A DNA stretch of 64,000 nucleotides from an uncultured Bacteroidota bacterium (GCA_902523635.1 CABZAE010000002.1:78608-142607), one strand, 5' to 3'. Counted from the first letter of the stretch, positions 36,967 to 46,915 are shown. Made by a program: numbers and translations. The notes: generated by a model from the sequence alone, not told the origin.

Positions 36967-36974
36967 TAGATTTG
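36967..36974 (+). promoter_or_regulatory. -7 element for the M14 peptidase gene
   Basis: TAGATTTG is an exact consensus match, 22 bases before the ATG at 36997. The nearest TTG upstream (36936-36938) lies 28 bases away, longer than usual. Confidence 0.4.
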
Positions 36975-36996
36975 TATTAAGATTTACAATAATTAA

Positions 36997-38082
36997 ATGA
37001 TAAATTATTCAAAATTTAAAATCCATGAAATAAATGGTCGATATATAACTAATGACACCTTATTAGAATTAAGTTTTTCAAATGATTTTAATATTTTGGG
37101 TTTCTCAGTTGGTTTAGCCCCAATTTATTATCTAAAACTAGGTTCGGGCCCTTTAAATATACTGATTTGGTCTCAAATGCATGGAAATGAATCTACATCG
37201 ACGAGGGCACTGTTTGACCTAATTTCCTTCTTAAAAACATATGGAAAAGATTATGCGAACTATTTAACATTTCACATTGTTCCAATTTTAAATCCAGATG
37301 GGGCATTAAATTACACTAGAAACAACTTAAATGGGATTGACTTAAATAGAGACTTTTTAAATCTTTCCCAACCTGAAAGTAGATTATTAAAGAATCTTTA
37401 CGAATCAGTCGAACCCGATTTTTGTTTTAATCTACACGATCAGAGATCTATTTACTCTGTAGAAGGGACAAATAACTCATCAATAATATCTTTATTATCT
37501 CCTACAGTTAATAATTCAAAGTCAGTGACATCATCTAGGACCAAAAGCATGAAAGTTATTTGTTCAATATATAATGAACTTAACAAATTAATAGAGGGTC
37601 ATGTATCTAGATTTAATGATGATTATAATCCCAACTGTTTTGGTGAGGCATTTCAAACACTGGGAACTCCGACCATTTTATTTGAATCAGGTCAATTGGG
37701 TGAAGATTATACAAGAGAAAATACAAGAGAGTTTATGTGTATTTCCTTGATTTCTGCAATTAAATCAATTGCTGGTCATGAGTATAAAAATATTAATCAC
37801 AATAATTATTTTCTAATTCCTGAAAATGATAAAAGTTTTTTTGATATTTTAATCAAAAATGTCTTGTTAAAATCAAAACTTAAAACAAAGAGATTAGATT
37901 TAGGGCTACGCTTTGAAGAAAACCTTTGTAAAAAAACAAAAAAAATAATTTTTATTCCTAAAATAATTAAAAAAGGTATGCTAAAATCAATGAATGGTCA
38001 TAAGGAAATTGATTTTGTGAATAATTCTAATATTTATAATTTAAAATCTAATAATTTAGTTGAATTTCTCAAAAAGATCTAA
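36997..38082 (+). CDS. M14-family zinc carboxypeptidase-like protein
   Basis: The 361-residue protein has the M14 zinc site: QMHGNESTST (His-x-x-Glu) and FNLHDQRS (second His), with NLNGIDLNRDF between and catalytic-Glu candidate FESGQLGEDY. No signal peptide is apparent, so it is likely cytoplasmic; peptide cleavage or amidase activity on cell-wall peptides are possible. It diverges from the HTH regulator and shares the repeat region with it. Confidence 0.85.
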   Translation: MINYSKFKIHEINGRYITNDTLLELSFSNDFNILGFSVGLAPIYYLKLGSGPLNILIWSQMHGNESTSTRALFDLISFLKTYGKDYANYLTFHIVPILNPDGALNYTRNNLNGIDLNRDFLNLSQPESRLLKNLYESVEPDFCFNLHDQRSIYSVEGTNNSSIISLLSPTVNNSKSVTSSRTKSMKVICSIYNELNKLIEGHVSRFNDDYNPNCFGEAFQTLGTPTILFESGQLGEDYTRENTREFMCISLISAIKSIAGHEYKNINHNNYFLIPENDKSFFDILIKNVLLKSKLKTKRLDLGLRFEENLCKKTKKIIFIPKIIKKGMLKSMNGHKEIDFVNNSNIYNLKSNNLVEFLKKI

Positions 38083-38132
38083 ATAATTACGAATAATTCA
38101 ATTATTTGGGTATATATATGAAAATAATTCAA

Positions 38133-38140
38133 TATATTTG
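38133..38140 (+). promoter_or_regulatory. -7 element for the Lrp/AsnC regulator
   Basis: TATATTTG matches TAnnTTTG, 23 bases before the ATG at 38164. A TTTG at 38105-38108 is 24 bases upstream, slightly longer than typical. Confidence 0.45.
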
Positions 38141-38163
38141 TGTTTCCTTAAAATCTCAAATAA

Positions 38164-38643
38164 ATGGCTACACTAAAATTAGATGAAATTGATAGACAAA
38201 TATTGGATCTGTTGATTGACAATACACGAACCGCATTTACTGACATAGCAAAAAAATTATTAATTTCTGCTGGAACCGTACACGTCAGGGTAAAAAAAAT
38301 GGAAGATGCTGGAATTATTAAAGGGTCATCACTATCACTAGATTACAAAAAGTTGGGTTATACATTCATTGCATACATAGGGGTTTTTTTAGAAAAAACA
38401 CATCAAACTAAATTCGTTTTACAACAACTAGAAGCTATGCCTTTTGTCACTGTTGCACATATTACAACCGGAAAGTTCAATATTTTTTGTAAAGTAAGGG
38501 CGAGAAGTACAGATCATGCTAAGGAAATAATTTTTGCAATAGACGATATCGAGGGTGTTAACAGAACTGAAACTATGATTTCTTTGGAAGAAAGCATTAA
38601 TGACAAGAAAAGATTGATGCATAAAATTTTTAATGAACTTTAA
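38164..38643 (+). CDS. Lrp/AsnC family transcriptional regulator
   Basis: The 159-residue protein has the N-terminal winged HTH (EIDRQILDLLIDNTRTAFTD, SAGTVHVRVKKMEDAGIIKG) and the C-terminal AsnC/RAM ligand domain with VTVAHITTGKFNIFCKVRA. The effector is probably an amino acid. ppc begins nine bases after its stop, so the regulator and PEP carboxylase may be one transcript. Its targets cannot be seen from this sequence. Confidence 0.92.
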   Translation: MATLKLDEIDRQILDLLIDNTRTAFTDIAKKLLISAGTVHVRVKKMEDAGIIKGSSLSLDYKKLGYTFIAYIGVFLEKTHQTKFVLQQLEAMPFVTVAHITTGKFNIFCKVRARSTDHAKEIIFAIDDIEGVNRTETMISLEESINDKKRLMHKIFNEL

Positions 38644-38652
38644 CATACAAAG

Positions 38653-41235
38653 TTGCGTAAATTAACTAAGATAGATAGATTTAGAGAAAAAGTTTTATCT
38701 AAGTTTGAGCTTTACAACAGCATTTTTTCAACCCTTCCATATGAAAGTATAAAAAATACTGGTGTTCTTTTGTCATTGTTTAAAAAAATTTGTGAGGAAG
38801 GTTATTCTAATGACCAAAATCCTACAGAAATAGTAGAAAATTTTTTTAAAATATATCTTAAAGATAAAAATGAAAAGTTTAAGATTGATCTGCTATTTAA
38901 TTTTATTCAATACATTGAACGTCAAATTGTTTTATTTGATGCAGTTGAGGATGCTGCATTTTCAGAAATTAATAATCTTGATGGAATAGGTACTTTACGC
39001 TCCCTTAAAGAGGATGTTGAATCTAAAGATAAAAAAAAGGAACTAAAAAAATATTTGTCAAAGTTTAAAGTTAGACCTGTTTTAACTGCTCATCCTACTC
39101 AATTTTATCCAGGATCTGTTCTGGGAATTATCACAGATTTAACCAAAGCTGTTAAGGATAATAATTTAAACGAAATAAAGGTTTTGCTTGCTCAGTTAGG
39201 TAAAACCCCTTTTTTTAAAAATAAAAAACCAAGCCCATACGACGAGGCGGTAAGTTTAACTTGGTATCTTGAAAACGTTTTTTACCAATCGATAAGTAAT
39301 ATTTATAAATACATAAGAATAAATATTTTTGATGGAAAGGATTTTTCAACAGATATCATAAATTTAGGGTTTTGGCCTGGGGGTGACAGAGATGGCAACC
39401 CAAATGTCACAACAAAAATTACAATTAAAACTGCAAACAAACTCAGGAGTGATATTATAAAAAATTATTACAGAGATGTTAAAAAGCTTCGAAGAAGATT
39501 GACTTTTAAAAACGTTGAAACGGAAATTATTGAAATCGAAAATAAACTTTACAACAGCATCCTTGATTCATCACAAAATCCATCGATTAGGCTTTTTGAT
39601 TTAAAAAAGAGATTAGCAAAAATTAGAGAAACCATAATTAAAGATCATAAATCTTTGTTTCTCGAACAGCTAGATGATTTAATTTTTAAAGTGAATATTT
39701 TTGGATACCATTTTGCAACTCTTGATATTAGACAAGATTCAAGAATTCATAACAAAGCATTTAGCGAAATAATCAAACTTCTGATAAATAATAGATATCT
39801 TAATGAGGATCCTTTTTATGAAGAAATGGACATTAATCAAAAATTGAATTTCCTTTCAAAACTAAAAGGTAATTTGAACCCAAACGACATTAAAAACACC
39901 ATACTTAAGTCAACTCTCGAATCAATTAGATCTATAAAAACTATTCAAAAATCTAATGGAGAAAAGGGCTCTAATCGATATATAATTAGCAATAATCAGT
40001 CAGCAGTTAATATCATGGAAGTTTTTGCAATGTTTAGGTTGAGTGATTGGTCAAATCCAACAGTAGATATTGTTCCTCTCTTTGAAACTGTTTCAGATCT
40101 TGAAAATGCTGAATCAGTAATGAAAGCAGTTTATCAGAACAAAAACTACAGAAATCATTTATCTAAAAGAAATGATGAACAAACCATTATGCTTGGTTTT
40201 TCTGATGGTACAAAAGATGGCGGTTATCTTATGGCGAACTGGAGCATATTAAAGGCAAAAGAATCTTTAACAACCATTTCCAGAAAATTTGGAGTCAAAG
40301 TGATTTTTTTTGATGGAAGAGGTGGCCCACCTGCTAGAGGAGGCGGTAATACCAATAAATTCTATGCTTCTTTGGGTGATTTTGTGGAATCTGATCAAAT
40401 ACAGATGACTGTGCAGGGACAAACCATAAGTTCTAATTTTGGAACAATTGATTCCTGTCAATATAACTTAGAACAATTATTGAGTGCAGGAATTCAGAAC
40501 AGGGTTTTAAATTATAAAGATAATAACATAACCATTTATGAGAAGAAATTGTTAAGTAAGCTCGCTCAGATTAGTTATGATGCCTACAGTGAGTTTAAAA
40601 ATCACCCGAAATTCATCCCTTACCTTGAAAATATGACCACAATCAACTATTATTCAAGAACTAATATTGGAAGTAGGCCATCAAAAAGAGCTAACTCCAA
40701 CAACAAGTTTGACTTTTCTTCGCTGAGAGCTATACCTTTTGTTGGTAGTTGGAGTCAGTTGAAACAAAATGTTCCAGGTTTTTATGGGGTCGGTACAGCT
40801 CTAAATTTTTTTTATCAACATAATAATTTTAGTGAAATCAAAAAATTATATCAAAACTCCTCTTTTTTTAGAACTTTAATTTCAAATAGCATGATGAGTT
40901 TGACTAAATCATTTTTTAAGTTGACTGCCTACATGGAAGATGACCCTGAGTACGGAGATTTTTGGAAATTGATATACGATGAATACACTTTATCGAAATC
41001 CATGATTTTAAAATTGACCGGTTACAAAGAATTAATGGAGAATGAGCCAGCTAATCGCGAATCAGTTCAAAAAAGAGAGGAAATTGTATTACCATTGATA
41101 ACGATTCAACAACATGCTCTTAGAAAAATAAAATTTTTGTCTGAAAAATCTTCAAAACAAAAATTGAATATTTATGAGAATATGGTAACAAGATCATTGT
41201 TTGGTAATATAAATGCTAGTAGAAACTCAGCTTAG
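38653..41235 (+). CDS. ppc: Phosphoenolpyruvate carboxylase
   Basis: The enzyme adds bicarbonate to PEP to form oxaloacetate, replenishing the TCA cycle. At 860 residues it has TAHPTQFYPG with the catalytic His, GGDRDGNPNVT, GFSDGTKDGGYLMANW and the glycine-rich FDGRGGPPARGGGNTNKFY. The start is TTG (38653): no in-frame ATG lies before the middle of the protein. The last residues RNSA take the place of the usual C-terminal NTG. It overlaps the convergent aroB stop by four bases. Confidence 0.95.
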   Translation: MRKLTKIDRFREKVLSKFELYNSIFSTLPYESIKNTGVLLSLFKKICEEGYSNDQNPTEIVENFFKIYLKDKNEKFKIDLLFNFIQYIERQIVLFDAVEDAAFSEINNLDGIGTLRSLKEDVESKDKKKELKKYLSKFKVRPVLTAHPTQFYPGSVLGIITDLTKAVKDNNLNEIKVLLAQLGKTPFFKNKKPSPYDEAVSLTWYLENVFYQSISNIYKYIRINIFDGKDFSTDIINLGFWPGGDRDGNPNVTTKITIKTANKLRSDIIKNYYRDVKKLRRRLTFKNVETEIIEIENKLYNSILDSSQNPSIRLFDLKKRLAKIRETIIKDHKSLFLEQLDDLIFKVNIFGYHFATLDIRQDSRIHNKAFSEIIKLLINNRYLNEDPFYEEMDINQKLNFLSKLKGNLNPNDIKNTILKSTLESIRSIKTIQKSNGEKGSNRYIISNNQSAVNIMEVFAMFRLSDWSNPTVDIVPLFETVSDLENAESVMKAVYQNKNYRNHLSKRNDEQTIMLGFSDGTKDGGYLMANWSILKAKESLTTISRKFGVKVIFFDGRGGPPARGGGNTNKFYASLGDFVESDQIQMTVQGQTISSNFGTIDSCQYNLEQLLSAGIQNRVLNYKDNNITIYEKKLLSKLAQISYDAYSEFKNHPKFIPYLENMTTINYYSRTNIGSRPSKRANSNNKFDFSSLRAIPFVGSWSQLKQNVPGFYGVGTALNFFYQHNNFSEIKKLYQNSSFFRTLISNSMMSLTKSFFKLTAYMEDDPEYGDFWKLIYDEYTLSKSMILKLTGYKELMENEPANRESVQKREEIVLPLITIQQHALRKIKFLSEKSSKQKLNIYENMVTRSLFGNINASRNSA

Positions 41236-42287
41236 GCATCATAAAAATCAAAAGCTTTTTTAATTAAGTTACTATCTACCTCAACATCATAAACAGGCTC
41301 TCCAAAGTTCTTTAAAAGTAAAAATTTTGTTTTGCCATACGAATTTTTTTTGTCATGAATTAATAGTTCTTGAATGCTAGAAATATCATTCTTACTGAAA
41401 ATTTCTTTTCCATATTTTTTAATAACATGATTTTTAATTGCTTCAAGACTTTCGAAAGGAAACCCAAACAATTCAGTAGATAAATATCCCTCAAGAACAA
41501 ATCCAATTGATATGGCAAAACCATGTAACAATTTTTTGTTTTTTAGGAGTGAGTTAGTTTCAATAGCGTGACCTAGTGTATGTCCATAGTTAAGAGCTTT
41601 TCTCTCTTTTTTCTCATTTGGGTCAGTCAAGACTATTGAGTTTTTTATCGTTATAGACTCTTTAATTAATCTGAGTTCAGGAAAATAAAAATCTTCTTGT
41701 TTAATTAACTTTTCAAATAATTTACTTTTTACTATTAAAGAATGCTTAAAAATTTCAGCATATCCACTGAGGACCTCTTTTTTACTTAAAGTTTTGATAA
41801 AAATAGGGTCTACAACAACCATTTTAGGCTCATAAAATGTTCCAATTTGATTTTTGAGAAATTGAAAATCGATTCCTGTTTTACCACCAACAGATGCATC
41901 AACTATTGAGAGTAGTGTTGTGGGTATATTAATATAATCAATTCCTCTTTTAAAGGTGCTGGCAACAAAACCGCCCATGTCACTTACAACACCTCCTCCT
42001 AAATTAATTATTAGACTTTTTCTATCTCCGCTTTTCCTGGAAATGATAGACCAAAGATTGATACATGACTCGAGATTTTTATTTTCCTCTCCCGGAACAG
42101 ATTCTATGGTATCGAAATTTAGACCATTAGTTTTTTTTATAAAAATATCTAGGCAGTAATTTTTTGTATTTGTATCAACATGCACAAAAATCTTTGAATA
42201 TTTATTTACCTGTATCAGATTTATGAGTTTTTTATAGCCCAAGTCTGAAAAAAAAATTGAGTAATTGTTCGATTTTATAAAATCCAT
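41232..42287 (-). CDS. aroB: 3-dehydroquinate synthase
   Basis: AroB is the second step of the shikimate pathway. From the ATG at 42287 it has 351 residues, with NAD-site NLGGGVVSDMGGFVASTF, SVGGKTGIDF, and the metal-ligand region ALNYGHTLGHAIETNS. I reject the ATG at 42314 because the family N-terminus starts near the internal Met and the extra residues look like leader sequence. It diverges from the proline dehydrogenase gene. Confidence 0.95.
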   Translation of the reverse strand: MDFIKSNNYSIFFSDLGYKKLINLIQVNKYSKIFVHVDTNTKNYCLDIFIKKTNGLNFDTIESVPGEENKNLESCINLWSIISRKSGDRKSLIINLGGGVVSDMGGFVASTFKRGIDYINIPTTLLSIVDASVGGKTGIDFQFLKNQIGTFYEPKMVVVDPIFIKTLSKKEVLSGYAEIFKHSLIVKSKLFEKLIKQEDFYFPELRLIKESITIKNSIVLTDPNEKKERKALNYGHTLGHAIETNSLLKNKKLLHGFAISIGFVLEGYLSTELFGFPFESLEAIKNHVIKKYGKEIFSKNDISSIQELLIHDKKNSYGKTKFLLLKNFGEPVYDVEVDSNLIKKAFDFYDA

Positions 42288-42335
42288 GAAATATCTTCTT
42301 TTACAAATTAACATCTTTTTTGTAAAAAAACAGTT

Positions 42336-42343
42336 TAAATTTG
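42336..42343 (+). promoter_or_regulatory. -7 element for the proline dehydrogenase gene
   Basis: TAAATTTG is an exact consensus match, 19 bases before the TTG start at 42363. A TTTG at 42319-42322 is only 13 bases upstream, so the -33 is doubtful. Confidence 0.35.
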
Positions 42344-42362
42344 TTTTTTAAATAACTAGAAT

Positions 42363-43529
42363 TTGAATAGTTTTTTTAATAATACTAAAGACGCTTTTAC
42401 TCTTAAATCTAACTTTGATCTCCTAAGAGCCAGATTTCTTTTCACGATCATTCAAAATAAATTTCTAGTTAGATTGGGTACATGGGTTACCAATTTTTGT
42501 TTGAAAATTCATTTACCTATCAATTCAATAATCAAAATATCAATATATAAACATTTTTGCGGAGGAATAAAAGAAACTGAGTGTTATCCAATTATAAAAA
42601 ATATGTTTAAAAAAAATGTATGTACTGTATTGGATTTTTCAACAGAGGGATATCAAAATGAAAAAGATTTTGAAATATGCTGCGAAAAAAAAATTTCAAT
42701 AATTGAATTTATCAAAGATAAAGATGAAATTCCTTTTGCTGTTTTTAAACCGTCCTCTGTTGGTAAATCATCTGTTTTTGAAAAAGTCTCAAAAGGAACC
42801 ATATTGAATACTGATGAAAAAGAAGCATGGTTAAAAATTAGAAACAGGTTTCATTTGATTTGCAAAAAGGCTAAGGAAAGCGATGTGAAAATTTTGATTG
42901 ATGCTGAGGAATTTCTTATTCAAAACGCCATCGACCAACTTGCACTGGAAATGATGATTGAGTACAATAAAAATGAGATTTTTATATATAATACAGTCCA
43001 AATGTATCGTAAAGACAGGTTAACTTACTTAAAAAAAATAACTACAGAAAATCCAGGTATTTTGTTAGGTTTTAAGTTGGTAAGAGGGGCTTATATGGAA
43101 AAAGAAAGATATCTTTCAAAAAAACATGATTATCCATCTCCAATTTGCAAGGATAAATTATCTACAGACAAAAATTTTGATTCAGCCATTGAATATGTTT
43201 TTCAAAACTTGAAACAGATTAATTTAGTTTGTGCCTCCCACAATGAAGCTTCAACTTTGAAAGTAATGGATTTGATGAATAAAAATAACCTAAAGAATAA
43301 TGATAAAAAAGTGTGGTTTGGTCAACTCTATGGTATGAGTGATAATATCACTTTTAATCTTGCAATGAAATCTTATAACACCTTTAAAATTTTACCATTT
43401 GGTCCTGTTAAAAATTTAATTCCCTATCTTTTAAGAAGAGCTGAGGAAAATACATCGGTGATTGGTCAGTCAGGAAGAGAATTAAGTCTTATTAAAAGTG
43501 AAATTAGAAGACGAAGGTTGCAATCATAA
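42363..43529 (+). CDS. Proline dehydrogenase
   Basis: The 388-residue enzyme oxidises proline to pyrroline-5-carboxylate with FAD. It has LDFSTEGYQ, the family residues KLVRGAYMEKER, and the C-terminal RRAEENTSVIGQSGRE. It is a monofunctional form, with no P5C dehydrogenase domain. The start is TTG at 42363, since the first in-frame ATG is about 80 codons later. The 3' end overlaps the convergent gene by six bases. Confidence 0.9.
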   Translation: MNSFFNNTKDAFTLKSNFDLLRARFLFTIIQNKFLVRLGTWVTNFCLKIHLPINSIIKISIYKHFCGGIKETECYPIIKNMFKKNVCTVLDFSTEGYQNEKDFEICCEKKISIIEFIKDKDEIPFAVFKPSSVGKSSVFEKVSKGTILNTDEKEAWLKIRNRFHLICKKAKESDVKILIDAEEFLIQNAIDQLALEMMIEYNKNEIFIYNTVQMYRKDRLTYLKKITTENPGILLGFKLVRGAYMEKERYLSKKHDYPSPICKDKLSTDKNFDSAIEYVFQNLKQINLVCASHNEASTLKVMDLMNKNNLKNNDKKVWFGQLYGMSDNITFNLAMKSYNTFKILPFGPVKNLIPYLLRRAEENTSVIGQSGRELSLIKSEIRRRRLQS

Positions 43530-43865
43530 TTTTAATCTCTTAAAAACTACAGTTTTTGAGCAGTTTTCAGCTTCAAAAAAAATTTCCGTGTTTGATTTTG
43601 GATAAATCACATATATTTTACAAGAATCTAAAGTAGTGTCACTTTTGGAAAAATCTACTCTAAATTCATTCAGAAGTTTATCTCTTTCAATAACAGTTAT
43701 ATCGATAGGATCCACAATCCAATTTTTTTTAAGAATATCACCTAGAACCCTTTTATTTGGTGAATAGTTGAAAGAGGTGTCTTTTTTATCCATTAAAAAA
43801 AATAGAAAAATCAGACCTATTGTAAATCCGAAAAAAAAGAATGAAAATCGTTTAAAAAAATTCAT
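43524..43865 (-). CDS. Small membrane-anchored protein of unknown function
   Basis: The 113-residue protein has one N-terminal membrane helix (about 7-25) and a soluble part with NYSPNKRVLGDILKKN. Bacteroidota homologues of this shape occur near tsaE-like genes, but I cannot name a function. Its start overlaps the tsaE stop by 14 bases. Confidence 0.65.
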   Translation of the reverse strand: MNFFKRFSFFFFGFTIGLIFLFFLMDKKDTSFNYSPNKRVLGDILKKNWIVDPIDITVIERDKLLNEFRVDFSKSDTTLDSCKIYVIYPKSNTEIFFEAENCSKTVVFKRLKL

Positions 43866-44271
43866 TGCTTACTGTAATTCTTCTAGCATTTTCACCTGTA
43901 ATACTAATTTCAATTTTTGAATAATTAAAGGTAAAGTTTTTTATTAATAGCTCTGGCCATTCAATAATAACAGTTTTATTGAAATCAATATACTCCATCA
44001 CACCTAGATCAATAACTTCATTTATGTTTTTTAACCTGTATAAATCCATATGAAAGATTGATGTATTTTTTGTTTTGTACTCATTTATTAAGCTGAAGGT
44101 TGGACTATTAGTGAGATCAGATACACCCAGTTTTAAACATATCTGTTTAACTAGAGTTGTTTTACCTGCACCAACCTTACCTATTAATAAGATATTATTG
44201 GTTTTTAAATTATCTAAAATAAAATCAGCAGCTTTGTTAATTTCTTCAATTGTGTATAAAAGATTCATCAT
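43852..44271 (-). CDS. tsaE: tRNA threonylcarbamoyladenosine biosynthesis ATPase
   Basis: TsaE is the ATPase partner of TsaB/TsaD for t6A37 tRNA modification. At 139 residues it has P-loop GKVGAGKTTL (31-40), the SPTFSLINEY segment and FHMDLYRL, all typical. Its start overlaps the porX stop as ATGA, and its 3' end overlaps the next gene. The partner genes are not in this window. Confidence 0.95.
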   Translation of the reverse strand: MMNLLYTIEEINKAADFILDNLKTNNILLIGKVGAGKTTLVKQICLKLGVSDLTNSPTFSLINEYKTKNTSIFHMDLYRLKNINEVIDLGVMEYIDFNKTVIIEWPELLIKNFTFNYSKIEISITGENARRITVSNEFF

Positions 44272-45806
44272 TTTGGATTCATAACTAAAAAAGGAACAAA
44301 CATTTCCTGCATTGAAACTCCACCATGTTGGTAAGTGTTTTTGTACAGTGAAACATATTCATTGTAATTATTTGGATAAACGAAAAAAGAATTGCTTCTA
44401 GCAAAAACAAAACTACTGTTGATGGAATAGGAGGGTAGTTTGATTTTATTTGGGTTTTTAAATTCAATTACATCTTTGGGTTGAGCCAAAATTTGATCAG
44501 AAGTTTTATATCGCATGTTAGATGAGATTTTTTTTGAACCTGAAATCTTACTTGGTTTGAATACATTAATCATTCCATGATCCGACGTTAATATAATTTT
44601 ATAACCAAGTTCACTTGATTTTTTTATGGTTTCTATAAGTTCAGAATTTTTAAACCATGTCAAAGTCAAATCTCTATAGGCCTTGTCACTATTTGCTATT
44701 TCTTTAATAAACCGTACATCTTTTTTAGCATGAGATATCATATCGATAAAATTATATATAATCGTAGTCAAATTAAATTTATTAAGGTTAGAAATATTAA
44801 TATTGAAAGTTTTAGAATCTTTAGATTTAAATAATTTTAAATACTTGTGTTTAATATTTAATCCAAGTCTTTTTAACTGGTTTGTTAACAGCTCATTTTC
44901 AAACTTATTTTTATTCAGACTTTCAAATTCATTTGACCAATAGTCAGGGTATTGTTTCATTGTTTCCAAAGGGCTCAATCCAGAAAAAATTGAGTTTCTC
45001 GAATACTGAGTTGTTGTCGGTAAGATACTGCTATAAATAATTTCATTTTCAATTTTGTAATGATCTGTCACAACAGGTTCAATAATTTTCCATTGATCGA
45101 AACGAAAGTTATCTATCAAAATGAATAAAATTGATTCTTTTCTGTTTAGATGAGGAAAAACATGTTTCTTAAAAATATTAATAGATGAAACAAAAGATGG
45201 GTCTTCCAAAGCATTTTGATAGTTTTTTTCAACAAATGAACAAAAAACATTATTTGCATAATTTTTTTGAGACAATAGAATTTCTACTAACTCATTATCA
45301 TCAATTTCTGATAATAATATTTCCCATTTTACAAGTTTTTTGTAAAGCAATTGCCAGTCTTCAAAACTTGAGCATTCTGATATTTGGTTGTTAATTTCTT
45401 GATAAGTTTTTTGATAATTCTCAACAGTTTTACTTTTAATTAGTCCTTTATTAGAAAAAATTTTTTTTAAACTGAGTAAAATTTGATTTGGATTGACAGG
45501 TTTTAAAAGATAGTCTTTCACTTGATTGCCAAGAGCATTATCTATTACGTTCTCATCAGTATTTTGTGATATCATTACAACAGGCACAGAATCGAACTGG
45601 TCCTTTAATATTTTAACGGTTTCTGTTCCAGCTAAACCTGGCATGTTTTGGTCAATTAACACGATGTCAACATTATTTTTTTTTAGAAAAAGTATACCCT
45701 CTTTACCACTCAAAGCTTTATATACTTGAAACCCTCTTTTCTCCAAAAAAATAATGTGTGAATTAAAAAAATCAATTTCATCATCAATCCAAAGAACTTT
45801 TATCAT
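44268..45806 (-). CDS. porX: T9SS regulator PorX (response regulator with PglZ domain)
   Basis: PorX links a two-component signal to type IX secretion. From ATG 45806 it has 512 residues: an N-terminal receiver domain with phospho-acceptor Asp52 (IDQNMPG), a helical linker, and a C-terminal PglZ/alkaline-phosphatase domain with SILPTTTQYSRNSIF and metal-site TSDHGMINV. The ATG at 45851 adds 15 residues that do not fit the family start. An exact -7 element lies about 50 bases upstream. It overlaps tsaE downstream and diverges from lpxD. Confidence 0.93.
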   Translation of the reverse strand: MIKVLWIDDEIDFFNSHIIFLEKRGFQVYKALSGKEGILFLKKNNVDIVLIDQNMPGLAGTETVKILKDQFDSVPVVMISQNTDENVIDNALGNQVKDYLLKPVNPNQILLSLKKIFSNKGLIKSKTVENYQKTYQEINNQISECSSFEDWQLLYKKLVKWEILLSEIDDNELVEILLSQKNYANNVFCSFVEKNYQNALEDPSFVSSINIFKKHVFPHLNRKESILFILIDNFRFDQWKIIEPVVTDHYKIENEIIYSSILPTTTQYSRNSIFSGLSPLETMKQYPDYWSNEFESLNKNKFENELLTNQLKRLGLNIKHKYLKLFKSKDSKTFNINISNLNKFNLTTIIYNFIDMISHAKKDVRFIKEIANSDKAYRDLTLTWFKNSELIETIKKSSELGYKIILTSDHGMINVFKPSKISGSKKISSNMRYKTSDQILAQPKDVIEFKNPNKIKLPSYSINSSFVFARSNSFFVYPNNYNEYVSLYKNTYQHGGVSMQEMFVPFLVMNPK

Positions 45807-45855
45807 AATTGTTTTTATTGAAAATAAACTATCAATACACTGATCTGTCAAAAAT

Positions 45856-45863
45856 CAAAATTA
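45856..45863 (-). promoter_or_regulatory. -7 element for porX
   Basis: The minus strand reads TAATTTTG, an exact TAnnTTTG match 49 bases before the porX ATG. No clear -33 TTG is seen. It lies 13 bases from the lpxD -7 element on the other strand. Confidence 0.35.
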
Positions 45864-45876
45864 ATTCATTTTTTCA

Positions 45877-45884
45877 TACTTTTG
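45877..45884 (+). promoter_or_regulatory. -7 element for the lpxD operon
   Basis: TACTTTTG is an exact TAnnTTTG match. The lpxD ATG at 45890 is only five bases downstream, so the mRNA would be leaderless. No -33 TTG is clear. Confidence 0.5.
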
Positions 45885-45889
45885 CATCG

Positions 45890-46915
45890 ATGAATTTAAG
45901 TGCTAAAAAAATAGCTGAAATGTTAGGTGGTATAATTGAGGGAGACAATGCTGTATCAATTAGCAAATTAGCCAAAATAGATAACGGAGATAAAAACTCA
46001 TTGTCTTTTTTAGGAAATCCAAAATATAACAACAGTTTATATAAGTCTAACTCATCAATAATTTTAGTAAAACGTGATTTTGTGTTGGAAGAACCTGTTC
46101 AGCAAACATTGATAAGAGTTGATGACCCCAACGAATCATTTTCTGTTTTACTTGATTTTTTCAGTAAAAAAAAATCCAATGTCACAGGCATAAGCGAAAA
46201 TTCAGTTATTTCTAGCTCTGTAAAATATCACCCTGATTTATTTTTTGGGGACTTTTCGGTATGTAATAATGGTTCAATTTTAGGAAAAAATGTAAAGATA
46301 TATTCACAGGTTTTCATTGGAGAAAATGTAACTATTGGGGATGATACTGTAATTCACTCAGGTGTAAAAATTTATGACAATTCAATAATTGGTAGTGATT
46401 GTATCATTCACTCTGGTACTGTAATAGGTTCAGATGGCTTTGGTTTCAATATCGATAATGAAGGAAATCAAAAAAAAGTTAGCCATAATGGAAATGTTGT
46501 AATTGAGGATAATGTCGAGATTGGTGCAAATTGCACGGTTGATAGAGCAACTCTAGGATCAACTATATTAAAAAAGGGTGTTAAAATCGATAATCTAATA
46601 CAAATTGCACACAATGTTGAAATTGGACAAAATACAGTCATAGCTGGATGTACAGGAATTGCTGGGTCAACTTCAATTGGAAAAAACTGTATGATTGGTG
46701 GTCAGGTTGGCATCGGAGGCCATTTGAAAATAGGGGATAGAGTGAAGATTCAAGCCAAATCGGGAATTTTGAAGAATATAGAATCAGATTCTTCTGTGAT
46801 GGGTTACCCTGCTCTAAATTATAGAGATTATAATAGGTCATACGTTCATTTTAAGAATTTTCCCTCCATAATGAAATCTATTGAGTCTATAATAAAATCA
46901 AAAAAAGATGCCTAA
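45890..46915 (+). CDS. lpxD: UDP-3-O-(3-hydroxyacyl)glucosamine N-acyltransferase
   Basis: LpxD adds the second acyl chain in lipid A synthesis. At 341 residues it has an N-terminal uridine-binding domain (MNLSAKKIAEMLGG, NSLSFLGNPKY), a long left-handed beta-helix of hexapeptide repeats (for example IGENVTIGDDTVIHSGV) and the catalytic-His region IDNLIQIAHNVEIG. The start at 45890 is preferred over 45809 because the family begins with this Met. It overlaps lpxC-fabZ by eight bases. Confidence 0.95.
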   Translation: MNLSAKKIAEMLGGIIEGDNAVSISKLAKIDNGDKNSLSFLGNPKYNNSLYKSNSSIILVKRDFVLEEPVQQTLIRVDDPNESFSVLLDFFSKKKSNVTGISENSVISSSVKYHPDLFFGDFSVCNNGSILGKNVKIYSQVFIGENVTIGDDTVIHSGVKIYDNSIIGSDCIIHSGTVIGSDGFGFNIDNEGNQKKVSHNGNVVIEDNVEIGANCTVDRATLGSTILKKGVKIDNLIQIAHNVEIGQNTVIAGCTGIAGSTSIGKNCMIGGQVGIGGHLKIGDRVKIQAKSGILKNIESDSSVMGYPALNYRDYNRSYVHFKNFPSIMKSIESIIKSKKDA

